Source of the DNA: an uncultured Lachnospiraceae bacterium
GTDB taxonomy: Bacteria; Bacillota; Clostridia; Lachnospirales; Lachnospiraceae
Assembly: GCA_902476645.1 (NCBI GenBank)
Contig: CABSEG010000058.1
Coordinates: 1-18,741 of the forward strand
Length of the DNA: 18,741 bases
Direction of reading: 5' to 3'
Below are positions 7,399 through 14,032 of the stretch, in pieces. Position 1 is the stretch's first letter, and each line of letters starts with the position of its first letter. The position numbers and the translations under genes are program-made. The notes below the pieces were generated by a model. That model saw only the letters and a program-made list of their open reading frames with translations. It was not told the origin of the DNA and did no database searches.

Positions 7399-8656
7399 AG
7401 ATGATAAGTTTGAGAAAATTTCCGTTCCGGAACATTTGGATACGTTTATTGACCAGAGCATTGAGAAAGCCGTGAAGAGAAAAAAGATGCAAAGGAAGAA
7501 AAAGATTATAGGGATCTGCACAGGTATGGCGGCAGCTGCAGCAGCATTTTCCATCGTATGTGTTTCCTTCCCATCACTGGCAGCAAAGCTGCCCTTGATT
7601 GGGAAGGTCTTTGAACAGGTGGAAGAGCAGGTAAGTTATAAGGGTGATTACAGCAAGGTGGCCATGCCAATGGCAGAGGCACAAGAAGAGAAAGATCAGG
7701 AAAATCCCTATGTGCAGACCAGCGGGGGGATTACCGTATCCATCTCGGAGGCCTATTATAACAGTCATGCGTTATACCTGGCCATGACGATAGAAAATCA
7801 GGAAGAATTTCCTGCCGATTTTGTGAAAACGGAAAACATGGATGACTATATTTTGGATTATGATATGCTGCAACTTGAGGGTACCCAGAAATTCAGTTTT
7901 ATGGAGGAGGAAGATTTTCTTGGCTCCTACGTGGAGGGAATGTTTGAGGATGCCCATACGTTTGTGGGTATTTACCGGGTGGATCTGTCTCATTTAACCT
8001 GGTGGCCGACAGAGGAGGAGATGGCTGAGAAGGGGCTGACAGAGGAAAATGGAAATGTGGATACGGACACCATTCAGAAATATTTTCCCGAAGCAGGAAG
8101 TGCAATTGAGGTGCCGGACAGCTTTCATTTCAGCTTCTGCGTTAATTCCATCAGTCAGTATCTGTTTGAGACAGAGAAGAAGACCGCCACGGATCCGGAT
8201 GGAAACCAGGTGACTTGGGACGAGCCTGTCCGCAAGGCATATGAGGGGACATGGAATTTTGAGTTGGAGGTAGCGCTGGATACCTCAAAAACACAGGTGG
8301 TTGAGGTGAATGAAACAAATGATCAGGGCGTTGGCATTTTACAGGTAGAAAAGACTCCGTATGAGGTTACGGCAGAGATGACCATACCAGAAGGAAAAAG
8401 CCCGGCAGATTATTTTCTGGTGATTTGCGATGCAGATGGAGATTTGCTGGATTATCAGGGAAATTTTGCGGATACTTATCAGGTATACGGCAGAAACACG
8501 GACACGGTGTATGTATATGTATGTGACGCACAGGAGTATTTGGATGAAATCAAAGGATATTACTGGAGCGAGGATTATCCGGAGAAGAGAAAGACCAAGA
8601 CCTTTAAGCAGTATTTAGATGAAAAGGCTATATATGGAACAGAAGTAAGCTTTTAA
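7391..8656 (+). CDS. DUF4179-type membrane protein, probable anti-sigma factor
   Basis: The product has 421 residues. A short basic cytoplasmic part (1-38) contains KRKKMQRKKK, followed by one membrane segment at ~39-62. Next comes SFPSLAAKLPLIGKVFEQV, a pattern typical of the DUF4179 region after the membrane helix. The rest (~75-421) would be outside the cell and is acidic and rich in beta-prone segments. By position and domain this is the partner that holds the upstream ECF sigma factor at the membrane. It begins inside the sigma gene (8-bp overlap, RBS AGGAGG at 7377-7382). No zinc-type (HxxxCxxC) anti-sigma motif is present. A large extracellular domain suggests sensing of an envelope signal or small molecule; that is inference. 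Confidence 0.82.
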   Translation: MYRDDKFEKISVPEHLDTFIDQSIEKAVKRKKMQRKKKIIGICTGMAAAAAAFSIVCVSFPSLAAKLPLIGKVFEQVEEQVSYKGDYSKVAMPMAEAQEEKDQENPYVQTSGGITVSISEAYYNSHALYLAMTIENQEEFPADFVKTENMDDYILDYDMLQLEGTQKFSFMEEEDFLGSYVEGMFEDAHTFVGIYRVDLSHLTWWPTEEEMAEKGLTEENGNVDTDTIQKYFPEAGSAIEVPDSFHFSFCVNSISQYLFETEKKTATDPDGNQVTWDEPVRKAYEGTWNFELEVALDTSKTQVVEVNETNDQGVGILQVEKTPYEVTAEMTIPEGKSPADYFLVICDADGDLLDYQGNFADTYQVYGRNTDTVYVYVCDAQEYLDEIKGYYWSEDYPEKRKTKTFKQYLDEKAIYGTEVSF

Positions 8657-8680
8657 TTTTGATATTTGATAGAATAGCGG

Positions 8681-8723
8681 AAGGGTGCCGAACTTATGGA
8701 CAGAATAGGTCGGCACCCTTTTT
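8681..8723 (+). terminator. Terminator of the sigma/anti-sigma operon
   Basis: AAGGGTGCCGA (8681-8691) pairs perfectly with TCGGCACCCTT (8710-8720) around an 18-nt loop, followed by TTT. Confidence 0.8.
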
Positions 8724-8754
8724 GTGCAGCGATACACCGAAGCAATTATGGAAA

Positions 8755-8855
8755 ATTAAAATTTCAGATAAATATAAAAAATAGATATAATAAAAAAATA
8801 TCAGATATAGTTATAAAAAGAAATAAATTAATTATGATAAAAAACAAAAATAGTA
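8755..8855. promoter_or_regulatory. Very AT-rich stretch upstream of a strong promoter (UP-element-like)
   Basis: About 100 bp are almost wholly A and T, with repeated A-tracts (8756-8820, then TAAATTAATTATGATAAAAAA at 8824-8844). They sit directly upstream of the TTGACA at 8856. Such tracts commonly contact the RNA polymerase alpha subunit and boost stable-RNA promoters; DNA bending is an alternative. An open frame at 8696-8878 overlaps the preceding terminator and has no RBS, so I do not call it a gene. Confidence 0.5.
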
Positions 8856-8884
8856 TTGACAAATTGGAAGATGAGTGATATGAT
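8856..8884 (+). promoter_or_regulatory. Near-consensus sigma-A promoter driving the putative non-coding RNA
   Basis: A perfect TTGACA (8856-8861), a 17-bp spacer and TATGAT (8879-8884). Transcription should start near 8891. The nearest long coding frame downstream starts over 700 bp away and has its own promoter. Confidence 0.8.
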
Positions 8885-9018
8885 GGGTTCAACAACAAGG
8901 AAAGGTATTTAAATTACATTACAGGAGACGAGAAATCCTGTAGGATAACAAGATTTAAATCCATTGTTGTATGGATAAACTGTAAGGAGTCTTACAGGAA
9001 AAAGGAGGTCTTAGTCCA

Positions 9019-9102
9019 GTGGACAGTTCAGATTCTAAAATAGTTCAATATGAAAGTGGTCTGGCAGATGTTTCCTGCGCAAGAGACCTTTGTCATAGGT
9101 AA
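9019..9102 (+). CDS. Possible 27-residue peptide inside the RNA region (doubtful)
   Basis: A perfect AAAGGAGG (9001-9008) is followed 10 nt later by GTG. The frame gives 27 residues (starting MDSSDSKIVQYESG, ending DVSCARDLCHR) before TAA at 9100-9102. The spacing is a little long, and the RBS could be masked by pairing of AGGTCT (9006-9011) with AGACCT (9084-9089). I recognise no relative. It may be a chance frame, a small peptide encoded by a dual-function RNA, or the remnant of a lost gene. Confidence 0.2.
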   Translation: MDSSDSKIVQYESGLADVSCARDLCHR

Positions 9103-9453
9103 GAAAACCAGCAAAGATAGAAGGAAAAATGAATCGGAGAGAATAAGCTGGAAGATATGGAAAAGAAAAGTGCCAGCATATTGAAGGATACCACGATTGT
9201 TCAAAGGTTTTAAGATGCCGTGTAAAGAAACGGGATTTTAAAAATATTAGTAATTTGTATAATACTCAAATATATTGAGCAGAGACAATCATTATTGAGA
9301 GGACTTATATAGAAGAACATATCGCAGAGGAATATTTGGAAGAATAGAATCGAAAGCTTTGAATAAAAATTTCATGAAAGGTTATCTAAGTAATATAGAA
9401 ACAGCAGGAAACAAACCAAAATCCTCCGATTGAAAATTGAATATAGAAATGTG

Positions 9454-9491
9454 ATACAGCCGCTATCCGAAAAGAAAGCGGCTGTATTTTT
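9454..9491 (+). terminator. Strong intrinsic terminator of the putative RNA
   Basis: ATACAGCCGCT (9454-9464) pairs perfectly with AGCGGCTGTAT (9477-9487) around a 12-nt loop and runs into TTTTT. Confidence 0.9.
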
Positions 9492-9521
9492 GTGTGGTAA
9501 GGTGGAAGGTAGCGTTTTACT

Positions 9522-9550
9522 TTGACATCTAAAATCAGGTATGGTAAACT
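9522..9550 (+). promoter_or_regulatory. Promoter of the TPR/AAA gene
   Basis: A perfect TTGACA (9522-9527), a 17-bp spacer and TAAACT (9545-9550) give a start near 9557. This separates the downstream gene from the RNA transcript. Confidence 0.7.
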
Positions 9551-9609
9551 AGGAGCAACTGTGAATAGAGTGAGAACCATAAGCAATTTGAGATTCAGAG
9601 GTGGAAAAA

Positions 9610-11844
9610 GTGGATAAGTACGAATACAATCTCAAACTGGATGAGATTAATAGATTAGTGGAAGAGGAAAACTATGAGGAAGCTGCCAGGATAGCAGACA
9701 CCGTGGAGTGGAAGAGAGTGCGCAATGCCCGTACCCTCTGTATGATCAGTGAAATTTATGAGGTGAACGGCCGGCTGGAGGACAGCAAAGAGATTTTGTT
9801 GAGGGCTTATCAGCGCTCACAGATTGGAAGAACCATTTTATACCGTCTGACTGAGGTTGCAATTAAAATGAAGGAGTTCGACGAGGCCGTGGAGTATTAC
9901 AGCGAGTTTGTGAATGCAGCGCCCCATGATAACTCCAGATACATTTTAAAATATAAGATTTATCGGGGAAGAGGATCTTCTCTGGAGGATCAGATTTCCA
10001 TTTTGGAAGAGTATAAAGAAAAGGAATATACGGAAAAGTGGGCATATGAGCTGGCTAAGTTGTATAAAAAGGCCGGAAACATGCAAAAATGTATTGAAGA
10101 GTGCGACGATTTGGTGCTGTGGTTTCGCCAGGGTCTCTATGTGATAAAGGCGTTGGAATTAAAACAGACCCTGACCACCTTAACGCCTGTCCAACAGGCG
10201 ATTTATGACCACAAGGATGAAGTTATGGTGGAGAAAGAGGATGAAGTGGAAGCCATTCTTCCGGATATGGAGAAAGAGATCCTGGATAAGATGCCATCTT
10301 CTCAGGAGGAGGCTCTGACGGAAAATATTATATCAGAGACACAAAAGGAACTGGCCCAGGCTGTGACAGAACATGCTGCTCAGAGCCAGGAGGAAGGGTG
10401 GGACTTTGATGCCAAGGCCTTTACCTCAGACACCAAAATTATCCCTGACGTGACGAAAAAGGCAGACCAGGCAGTCTCTGAAGCGGCAATGTCTGTGGCG
10501 GCTTCAGCCACCACAGACATTGCAGAGAAGATGCCCTCCCCGGAAGCCTTGCAGGCAGAGCCCGCTGCGGTAAAAGAGGAGGTACAGGCCTCGCCCTTTG
10601 ACGCAGAAAATCTCCAGCAGGAGCTGGCGAAGAGTATGCATCAGATCGTTTCAGGGCTTTCCAGAAAAGAGGCTGAGGGGGAGATTATCGAACCGATGAA
10701 TGATCAGTCTTATCTGGATGAGGCGGAGGACTATGAGGAAGAACAGAAGGAGTCGGAAGAGAAAGAAGCAGAAACCGGAGACGGACGCTCCATTGACGAT
10801 ATTTTAACTTCCATGGCAGGAGCTACCAGGGAGGTTTCCGAAGGCGCAGAGAAAGTTACAGAGCCATCTAAACCGGATAAAGAGGAGATATTGGAAGAGC
10901 CGAAAGGTCAGCTTAAGCCTGCCCAGGATACACAGCCTGTGGAGCCTATCCCCATCCGGGATATAACTATGGATTTGTCAGCAGTGGTGGAGGCAGCAGC
11001 CGGCGTAACTCATTTAAAGCCAGAGTCTGTGAACCAGCCGGATCAGGGCGCGGAGCCTAAGATACGGGAAATGGAGAAGAATCCGGAGCTTACAAAGGAT
11101 GAACGATATCTTTTGGCTTATTTTGCTAATATCCAGGGAATTCCTGAGAGCGTGGCCGTGGCGTTGCATGGGGCCAAGAAAAAGATTACTGTGGACAGAA
11201 CGTCGAAAAGCGGAAATATTGTGATTACCGGCCTTCCAGGCAGCGGGAGAACCACTTTGGCGGTTCGCATGGCCAAGGCACTGAGCATTTATAAAGGAGA
11301 AAATGCAGCCAGGGTGGCCAAGATCTATGCAGATGATTTGAACAAAAAGGATATCGCGGCTACTGTGGCTAAGATTGCAGGTGGCACCTTGATTATTGAA
11401 GAGGCAGGGGATTTGGAGGATGAAATAGTAAAACAATTGTCTAAGGCCATGGAGTTTCGTACAGATGGGTTGATCGTGATTCTGGAAGATGAAAAACGGC
11501 TGTTAAAGCCTGTATTTGATCGGAATCCAGAATTTGCGGAGAAGTTTACCTCCGAGATCAGCGTCCCGATTTATACTAATGACGAGCTGGTTTCCTTCGG
11601 AAAGACCTATGCTTACGATGAAGATTATAAAATAGATGATATGGCCACGCTGGCGCTCTATAATCGTATTGGCGAGATGCAAACGCCAGAGCGTCCCGTG
11701 ACACTCATTGATGTGAAGGATATTGTGGATCGGGCGATCCGAAAATCTGAGCGGGTAGGAGTCCGTAAACTTGGAAAGATTCTTTCCCATAAACGCTATG
11801 ATGAGAATGACCGTATCATACTTTATGAGAAAGATTTTAAATAA
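9610..11844 (+). CDS. TPR protein with acidic linker and degenerate AAA+ (CbxX/CfxQ-like) domain
   Basis: The product has 744 residues in three parts. Residues 1-~200 are helical TPR-like repeats (NYEEAARIAD, RLEDSKEILLRAY, FDEAVEYYSEF). Residues ~205-485 are a low-complexity, very Glu-rich linker, probably disordered. Residues ~490-744 are an AAA+ domain resembling the CbxX/CfxQ group. Walker A reads GLPGSGRTT (541-549), with Arg547 where Lys is expected, and Walker B reads TLIIEEAGD, with Glu in place of the usual first Asp. ATP binding may therefore be altered. I chose GTG 9610 because AGAGGTGG (9596-9603) lies 6 nt upstream; GTG 9601 lies within that sequence. A cytoplasmic scaffold or remodelling role is plausible but unproven, and I know of no assigned function. 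It has its own promoter and terminator. Confidence 0.85.
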   Translation: MDKYEYNLKLDEINRLVEEENYEEAARIADTVEWKRVRNARTLCMISEIYEVNGRLEDSKEILLRAYQRSQIGRTILYRLTEVAIKMKEFDEAVEYYSEFVNAAPHDNSRYILKYKIYRGRGSSLEDQISILEEYKEKEYTEKWAYELAKLYKKAGNMQKCIEECDDLVLWFRQGLYVIKALELKQTLTTLTPVQQAIYDHKDEVMVEKEDEVEAILPDMEKEILDKMPSSQEEALTENIISETQKELAQAVTEHAAQSQEEGWDFDAKAFTSDTKIIPDVTKKADQAVSEAAMSVAASATTDIAEKMPSPEALQAEPAAVKEEVQASPFDAENLQQELAKSMHQIVSGLSRKEAEGEIIEPMNDQSYLDEAEDYEEEQKESEEKEAETGDGRSIDDILTSMAGATREVSEGAEKVTEPSKPDKEEILEEPKGQLKPAQDTQPVEPIPIRDITMDLSAVVEAAAGVTHLKPESVNQPDQGAEPKIREMEKNPELTKDERYLLAYFANIQGIPESVAVALHGAKKKITVDRTSKSGNIVITGLPGSGRTTLAVRMAKALSIYKGENAARVAKIYADDLNKKDIAATVAKIAGGTLIIEEAGDLEDEIVKQLSKAMEFRTDGLIVILEDEKRLLKPVFDRNPEFAEKFTSEISVPIYTNDELVSFGKTYAYDEDYKIDDMATLALYNRIGEMQTPERPVTLIDVKDIVDRAIRKSERVGVRKLGKILSHKRYDENDRIILYEKDFK

Positions 11845-11871
11845 GGCGCATTTGGAACCAGAAAATAAACT

Positions 11872-11913
11872 TCCGGGAAAAAAGCAAAATTAGCTGCTTT
11901 CCCGGATTTTTTT
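11872..11913 (+). terminator. Terminator of the TPR/AAA gene
   Basis: TCCGGGAAA (11872-11880) pairs with TTTCCCGGA (11898-11906), with a possible inner AGC/GCT pairing, followed by a run of seven T. Confidence 0.88.
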
Positions 11914-11937
11914 ATATAATCATAGAGGGGGAAGCGC

Positions 11938-11966
11938 TTGACAATGTATATACCGAACGGTATAAT
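11938..11966 (+). promoter_or_regulatory. Perfect-consensus sigma-A promoter of the tetR operon
   Basis: TTGACA (11938-11943), a 17-bp spacer and TATAAT (11961-11966) match the consensus at every position. It is placed to transcribe the TetR gene and, lacking any terminator until ~16320, the amylase, branching enzyme and bofA genes. Confidence 0.85.
11949..11964. promoter_or_regulatory. TetR-type operator inside the promoter
   Basis: TATACCG-AA-CGGTATA is a perfect 7-2-7 inverted repeat filling the spacer and overlapping the -10 box. A bound dimer would block RNA polymerase. Lying just upstream of a tetR gene, it is most simply the autoregulatory operator. Outer GACAAT/ATTGTC (11940-11945, 11965-11970) add weak, slightly asymmetric dyad symmetry. 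Confidence 0.75.
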
Positions 11967-11998
11967 TGTCATATCATATAAGATTTTTAGGGGGGTCT

Positions 11999-12574
11999 AT
12001 GGAGAATAAAGAACTGATTATGAAATACGCATTGGACCTCTTTTATGCAAAGGGCTATGATGCGGTGGGAGTTCAGGAAATTGTGGATATGGCAGGGGTC
12101 ACAAAGCCGACCTTGTATTATTATTTCGGCAGTAAGCTGGGGCTGTTAAAGGCAATCCTTGAGACTTATTACAAAGTCTTGCGGGGAGAGATCGACCGTG
12201 CAGCTGTCTATAAGGGGGATGTGCCCGGGACACTCTATGCGGTGGCCGATGCATTTATTCGTACGGCCGGGGCTCAGCATAAGCCTTATATGCTGATGAT
12301 GGCTTTGTTTTACTCAGCCAGGGAAAATGAAGCCCATCAGGCGGTGAAACCTTTTATTCGGGATTTTTATCACAGGATTGTGGACGTGTTTGAGCGCGCT
12401 TCCGGAGAATTGGGAAACATGAGAGGAAGACAGACCAACTTTGCCATTGGATTTATCGGCGTGATCAATCACTATATCCTGTTGGCGGAAGAAACGGAGG
12501 AAGGCTACAGACAGATTGGAGAAGAAGAGGTGCGCAGTCTGGTAAATCAATTTATGTATGGCATATATTCGTAA
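11999..12574 (+). CDS. TetR/AcrR-family transcriptional repressor
   Basis: The product has 191 residues, typical of TetR. The N-terminal helix-turn-helix is clear: ALDLFYAKGYDAVGVQEIV, then MAGVTKPTLYYYFGSKLGLL at about 31-50. The C-terminal ligand/dimer domain is divergent and rich in aromatics. I chose ATG 11999 with AGGGGGG just upstream; the longer TTG frame from 11966 would begin inside the promoter. The operator within its promoter indicates self-repression. The next gene, a GH13 amylase, starts 57 bp downstream with no terminator between, so the repressor probably controls the glucan genes. The inducer cannot be seen. Confidence 0.9.
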   Translation: MENKELIMKYALDLFYAKGYDAVGVQEIVDMAGVTKPTLYYYFGSKLGLLKAILETYYKVLRGEIDRAAVYKGDVPGTLYAVADAFIRTAGAQHKPYMLMMALFYSARENEAHQAVKPFIRDFYHRIVDVFERASGELGNMRGRQTNFAIGFIGVINHYILLAEETEEGYRQIGEEEVRSLVNQFMYGIYS

Positions 12575-12631
12575 GATTTGTGGAAAGACGCGTACCGTAA
12601 AATATAGAGAAATATGACATTGGAGGTTTCT

Positions 12632-13990
12632 ATGAGCAAATGGTATCAGGAAGCAGTATTTTATCACATGTATCCTTTGGGACTTACCGGAGCGCCCAAG
12701 GAGAATCGGGAAACACAGGTGGTACACCGATTAAGGGATTTGTACCCATGGATCGACCACATCCGCCAATTGGGGTGTACGGCGATTTATATAGGTCCTC
12801 TTTTTGAATCTACCACTCATGGATATGATACCAGAGACTATAAACTGGTGGATCGAAGACTGGGCGACAACGAGGACTTTAAGGAATTTGTCTCAAGAGC
12901 TCACAAGTCCGGTATCCGGGTTGTGGTCGATGGTGTTTTTAACCATACAGGGCGGGAATTTTTCGCGTTTCAGGATATTCAGAAGAACAGAGAACAATCT
13001 GCTTACCGAAACTGGTATAAAGGGATTCATTTCGGATGGAATACGCCTTATAATGACGGGTTTGGCTATGAAGCCTGGAGAAATTGTTTTGAACTTGTAA
13101 ACTTAAATTATGATGAACAGGCGGTAAGGGAATACATTCTGGATGTAATTCGTTTTTGGATTTCGGAGTTTGATATTGATGGCATTCGCCTGGACTGCGC
13201 AGATTGCCTGGAGTTTGACTTTATGAGAGAGATGCGCAGAATGACTGGGAAGATAAAAGAGGATTTCTGGCTGATGGGAGAGGTTATTCACGGAGATTAT
13301 GCCCGCTGGGTCAACGATCAGATGCTTCATTCCACCACCAACTATGAACTGCACAAAGGGCTTTATTCCGGGCATAATGACCATAATTATTTTGAGATCG
13401 CCCATACTATACGCCGCCAGTTTGATGAACATGGAGGAATTTATCGGGGCAGAACCCTGTATTCCTTTGTGGATAATCATGATGTGGATCGGATTATGAG
13501 CAAGCTCAATAATCAGGATCATGTTTTTGCAGTCTATACGCTTTTGTATACCTTACCGGGAATTCCTTCTATTTACTACGGATCAGAATGGGGGATAGAA
13601 GGCCGGAAACAGGGGAGCAATGATGATGCCATGAGACCCTGCCTGGATCTGAAAGAAATGTCGGAGAAAAATCAACATCCTGAGCTGACCGCATATATCC
13701 AGGATCTTGGAAAACTGAGGGAGGGAAATGATATTCTGGCTGAAGGAAGGTATCAGGAATTGGTTTTGACAAACCGGCAATATGCTTATGCCAGAATTTT
13801 GGGTCAGGAGGCGATTTTGGTGGCTGCCAATAACGATGAGCAGGAGGCTCAAATGTGTATTCCGGTTCCGGTGTCGGCGGGCGAGGCCAGGAATGCACTG
13901 ACGGGAGATAATATAGAGATTGAGAATGGCAGTATACATCTGAAATTAAAGGCGTGCGGCAGCGTGATCATCCACTGTATGCAAGCCTGA
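12632..13990 (+). CDS. Cytoplasmic GH13 alpha-amylase family glycosidase
   Basis: The product has 452 residues with all four GH13 regions: I, VVVDGVFNHTG (Asp100, Asn104, His105); II, GIRLDCADC (Arg186 and nucleophile Asp188); III, LMGEVIH (acid/base Glu217); IV, FVDNHDVDR (His283, Asp284). There is no signal peptide, so it should act inside the cell on maltodextrins or glycogen, cleaving alpha-1,4 bonds or transferring glucans. A short C-terminal beta domain follows the barrel. The exact specificity (amylase, cyclomaltodextrinase or other) cannot be fixed. I chose ATG 12632 with GGAGG 5 nt upstream rather than ATG 12614. It lies between tetR and glgB on the same strand without terminators, consistent with a glucan operon. 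Confidence 0.9.
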   Translation: MSKWYQEAVFYHMYPLGLTGAPKENRETQVVHRLRDLYPWIDHIRQLGCTAIYIGPLFESTTHGYDTRDYKLVDRRLGDNEDFKEFVSRAHKSGIRVVVDGVFNHTGREFFAFQDIQKNREQSAYRNWYKGIHFGWNTPYNDGFGYEAWRNCFELVNLNYDEQAVREYILDVIRFWISEFDIDGIRLDCADCLEFDFMREMRRMTGKIKEDFWLMGEVIHGDYARWVNDQMLHSTTNYELHKGLYSGHNDHNYFEIAHTIRRQFDEHGGIYRGRTLYSFVDNHDVDRIMSKLNNQDHVFAVYTLLYTLPGIPSIYYGSEWGIEGRKQGSNDDAMRPCLDLKEMSEKNQHPELTAYIQDLGKLREGNDILAEGRYQELVLTNRQYAYARILGQEAILVAANNDEQEAQMCIPVPVSAGEARNALTGDNIEIENGSIHLKLKACGSVIIHCMQA

Positions 13991-14032
13991 AGGAATGGCT
14001 GCAGGGAGAAGGAGAAATCAGAGGTGGTAGAG

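Larger units (their letters stand above)
8891..9491 (+). ncRNA. Putative large structured non-coding RNA, about 600 nt, class unassigned
   Basis: This stretch is bounded by a near-consensus promoter and a strong terminator and has no long frame on the + strand. Visible pairings include a nested 5' domain: 8892-8900 with 8961-8970 (one bulge), 8907-8914 with 8953-8960, and 8919-8926 with 8936-8943. There is a perfect 7-bp hairpin CTGTAAG-GAGT-CTTACAG (8980-8997). Further hairpins are GTCC/GGAC (9014-9024), GGTCT/AGACC enclosing GCAG/CTGC (9058-9088), GCTGG/CCAGC (9147-9177), CCGT/ACGG (9218-9233) and CTCAA/TTGAG (9265-9279). The strand is purine-rich. The length is near that of ROOL and OLE RNAs, but I see no signature that lets me assign either. 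A decayed gene or a long leader with a tiny ORF are alternatives. Confidence 0.6.

Noticed and set aside
8696..8878. 60-codon plus-strand frame before the RNA promoter
   Set aside because: Begins inside a terminator hairpin, lacks an RBS, and its Lys/Ile/Asn-rich translation simply reflects AT-rich DNA.
9386..9586. 66-codon minus-strand frame
   Set aside because: Runs through the RNA terminator and the next promoter; no RBS; reads as low-quality hydrophobic sequence.
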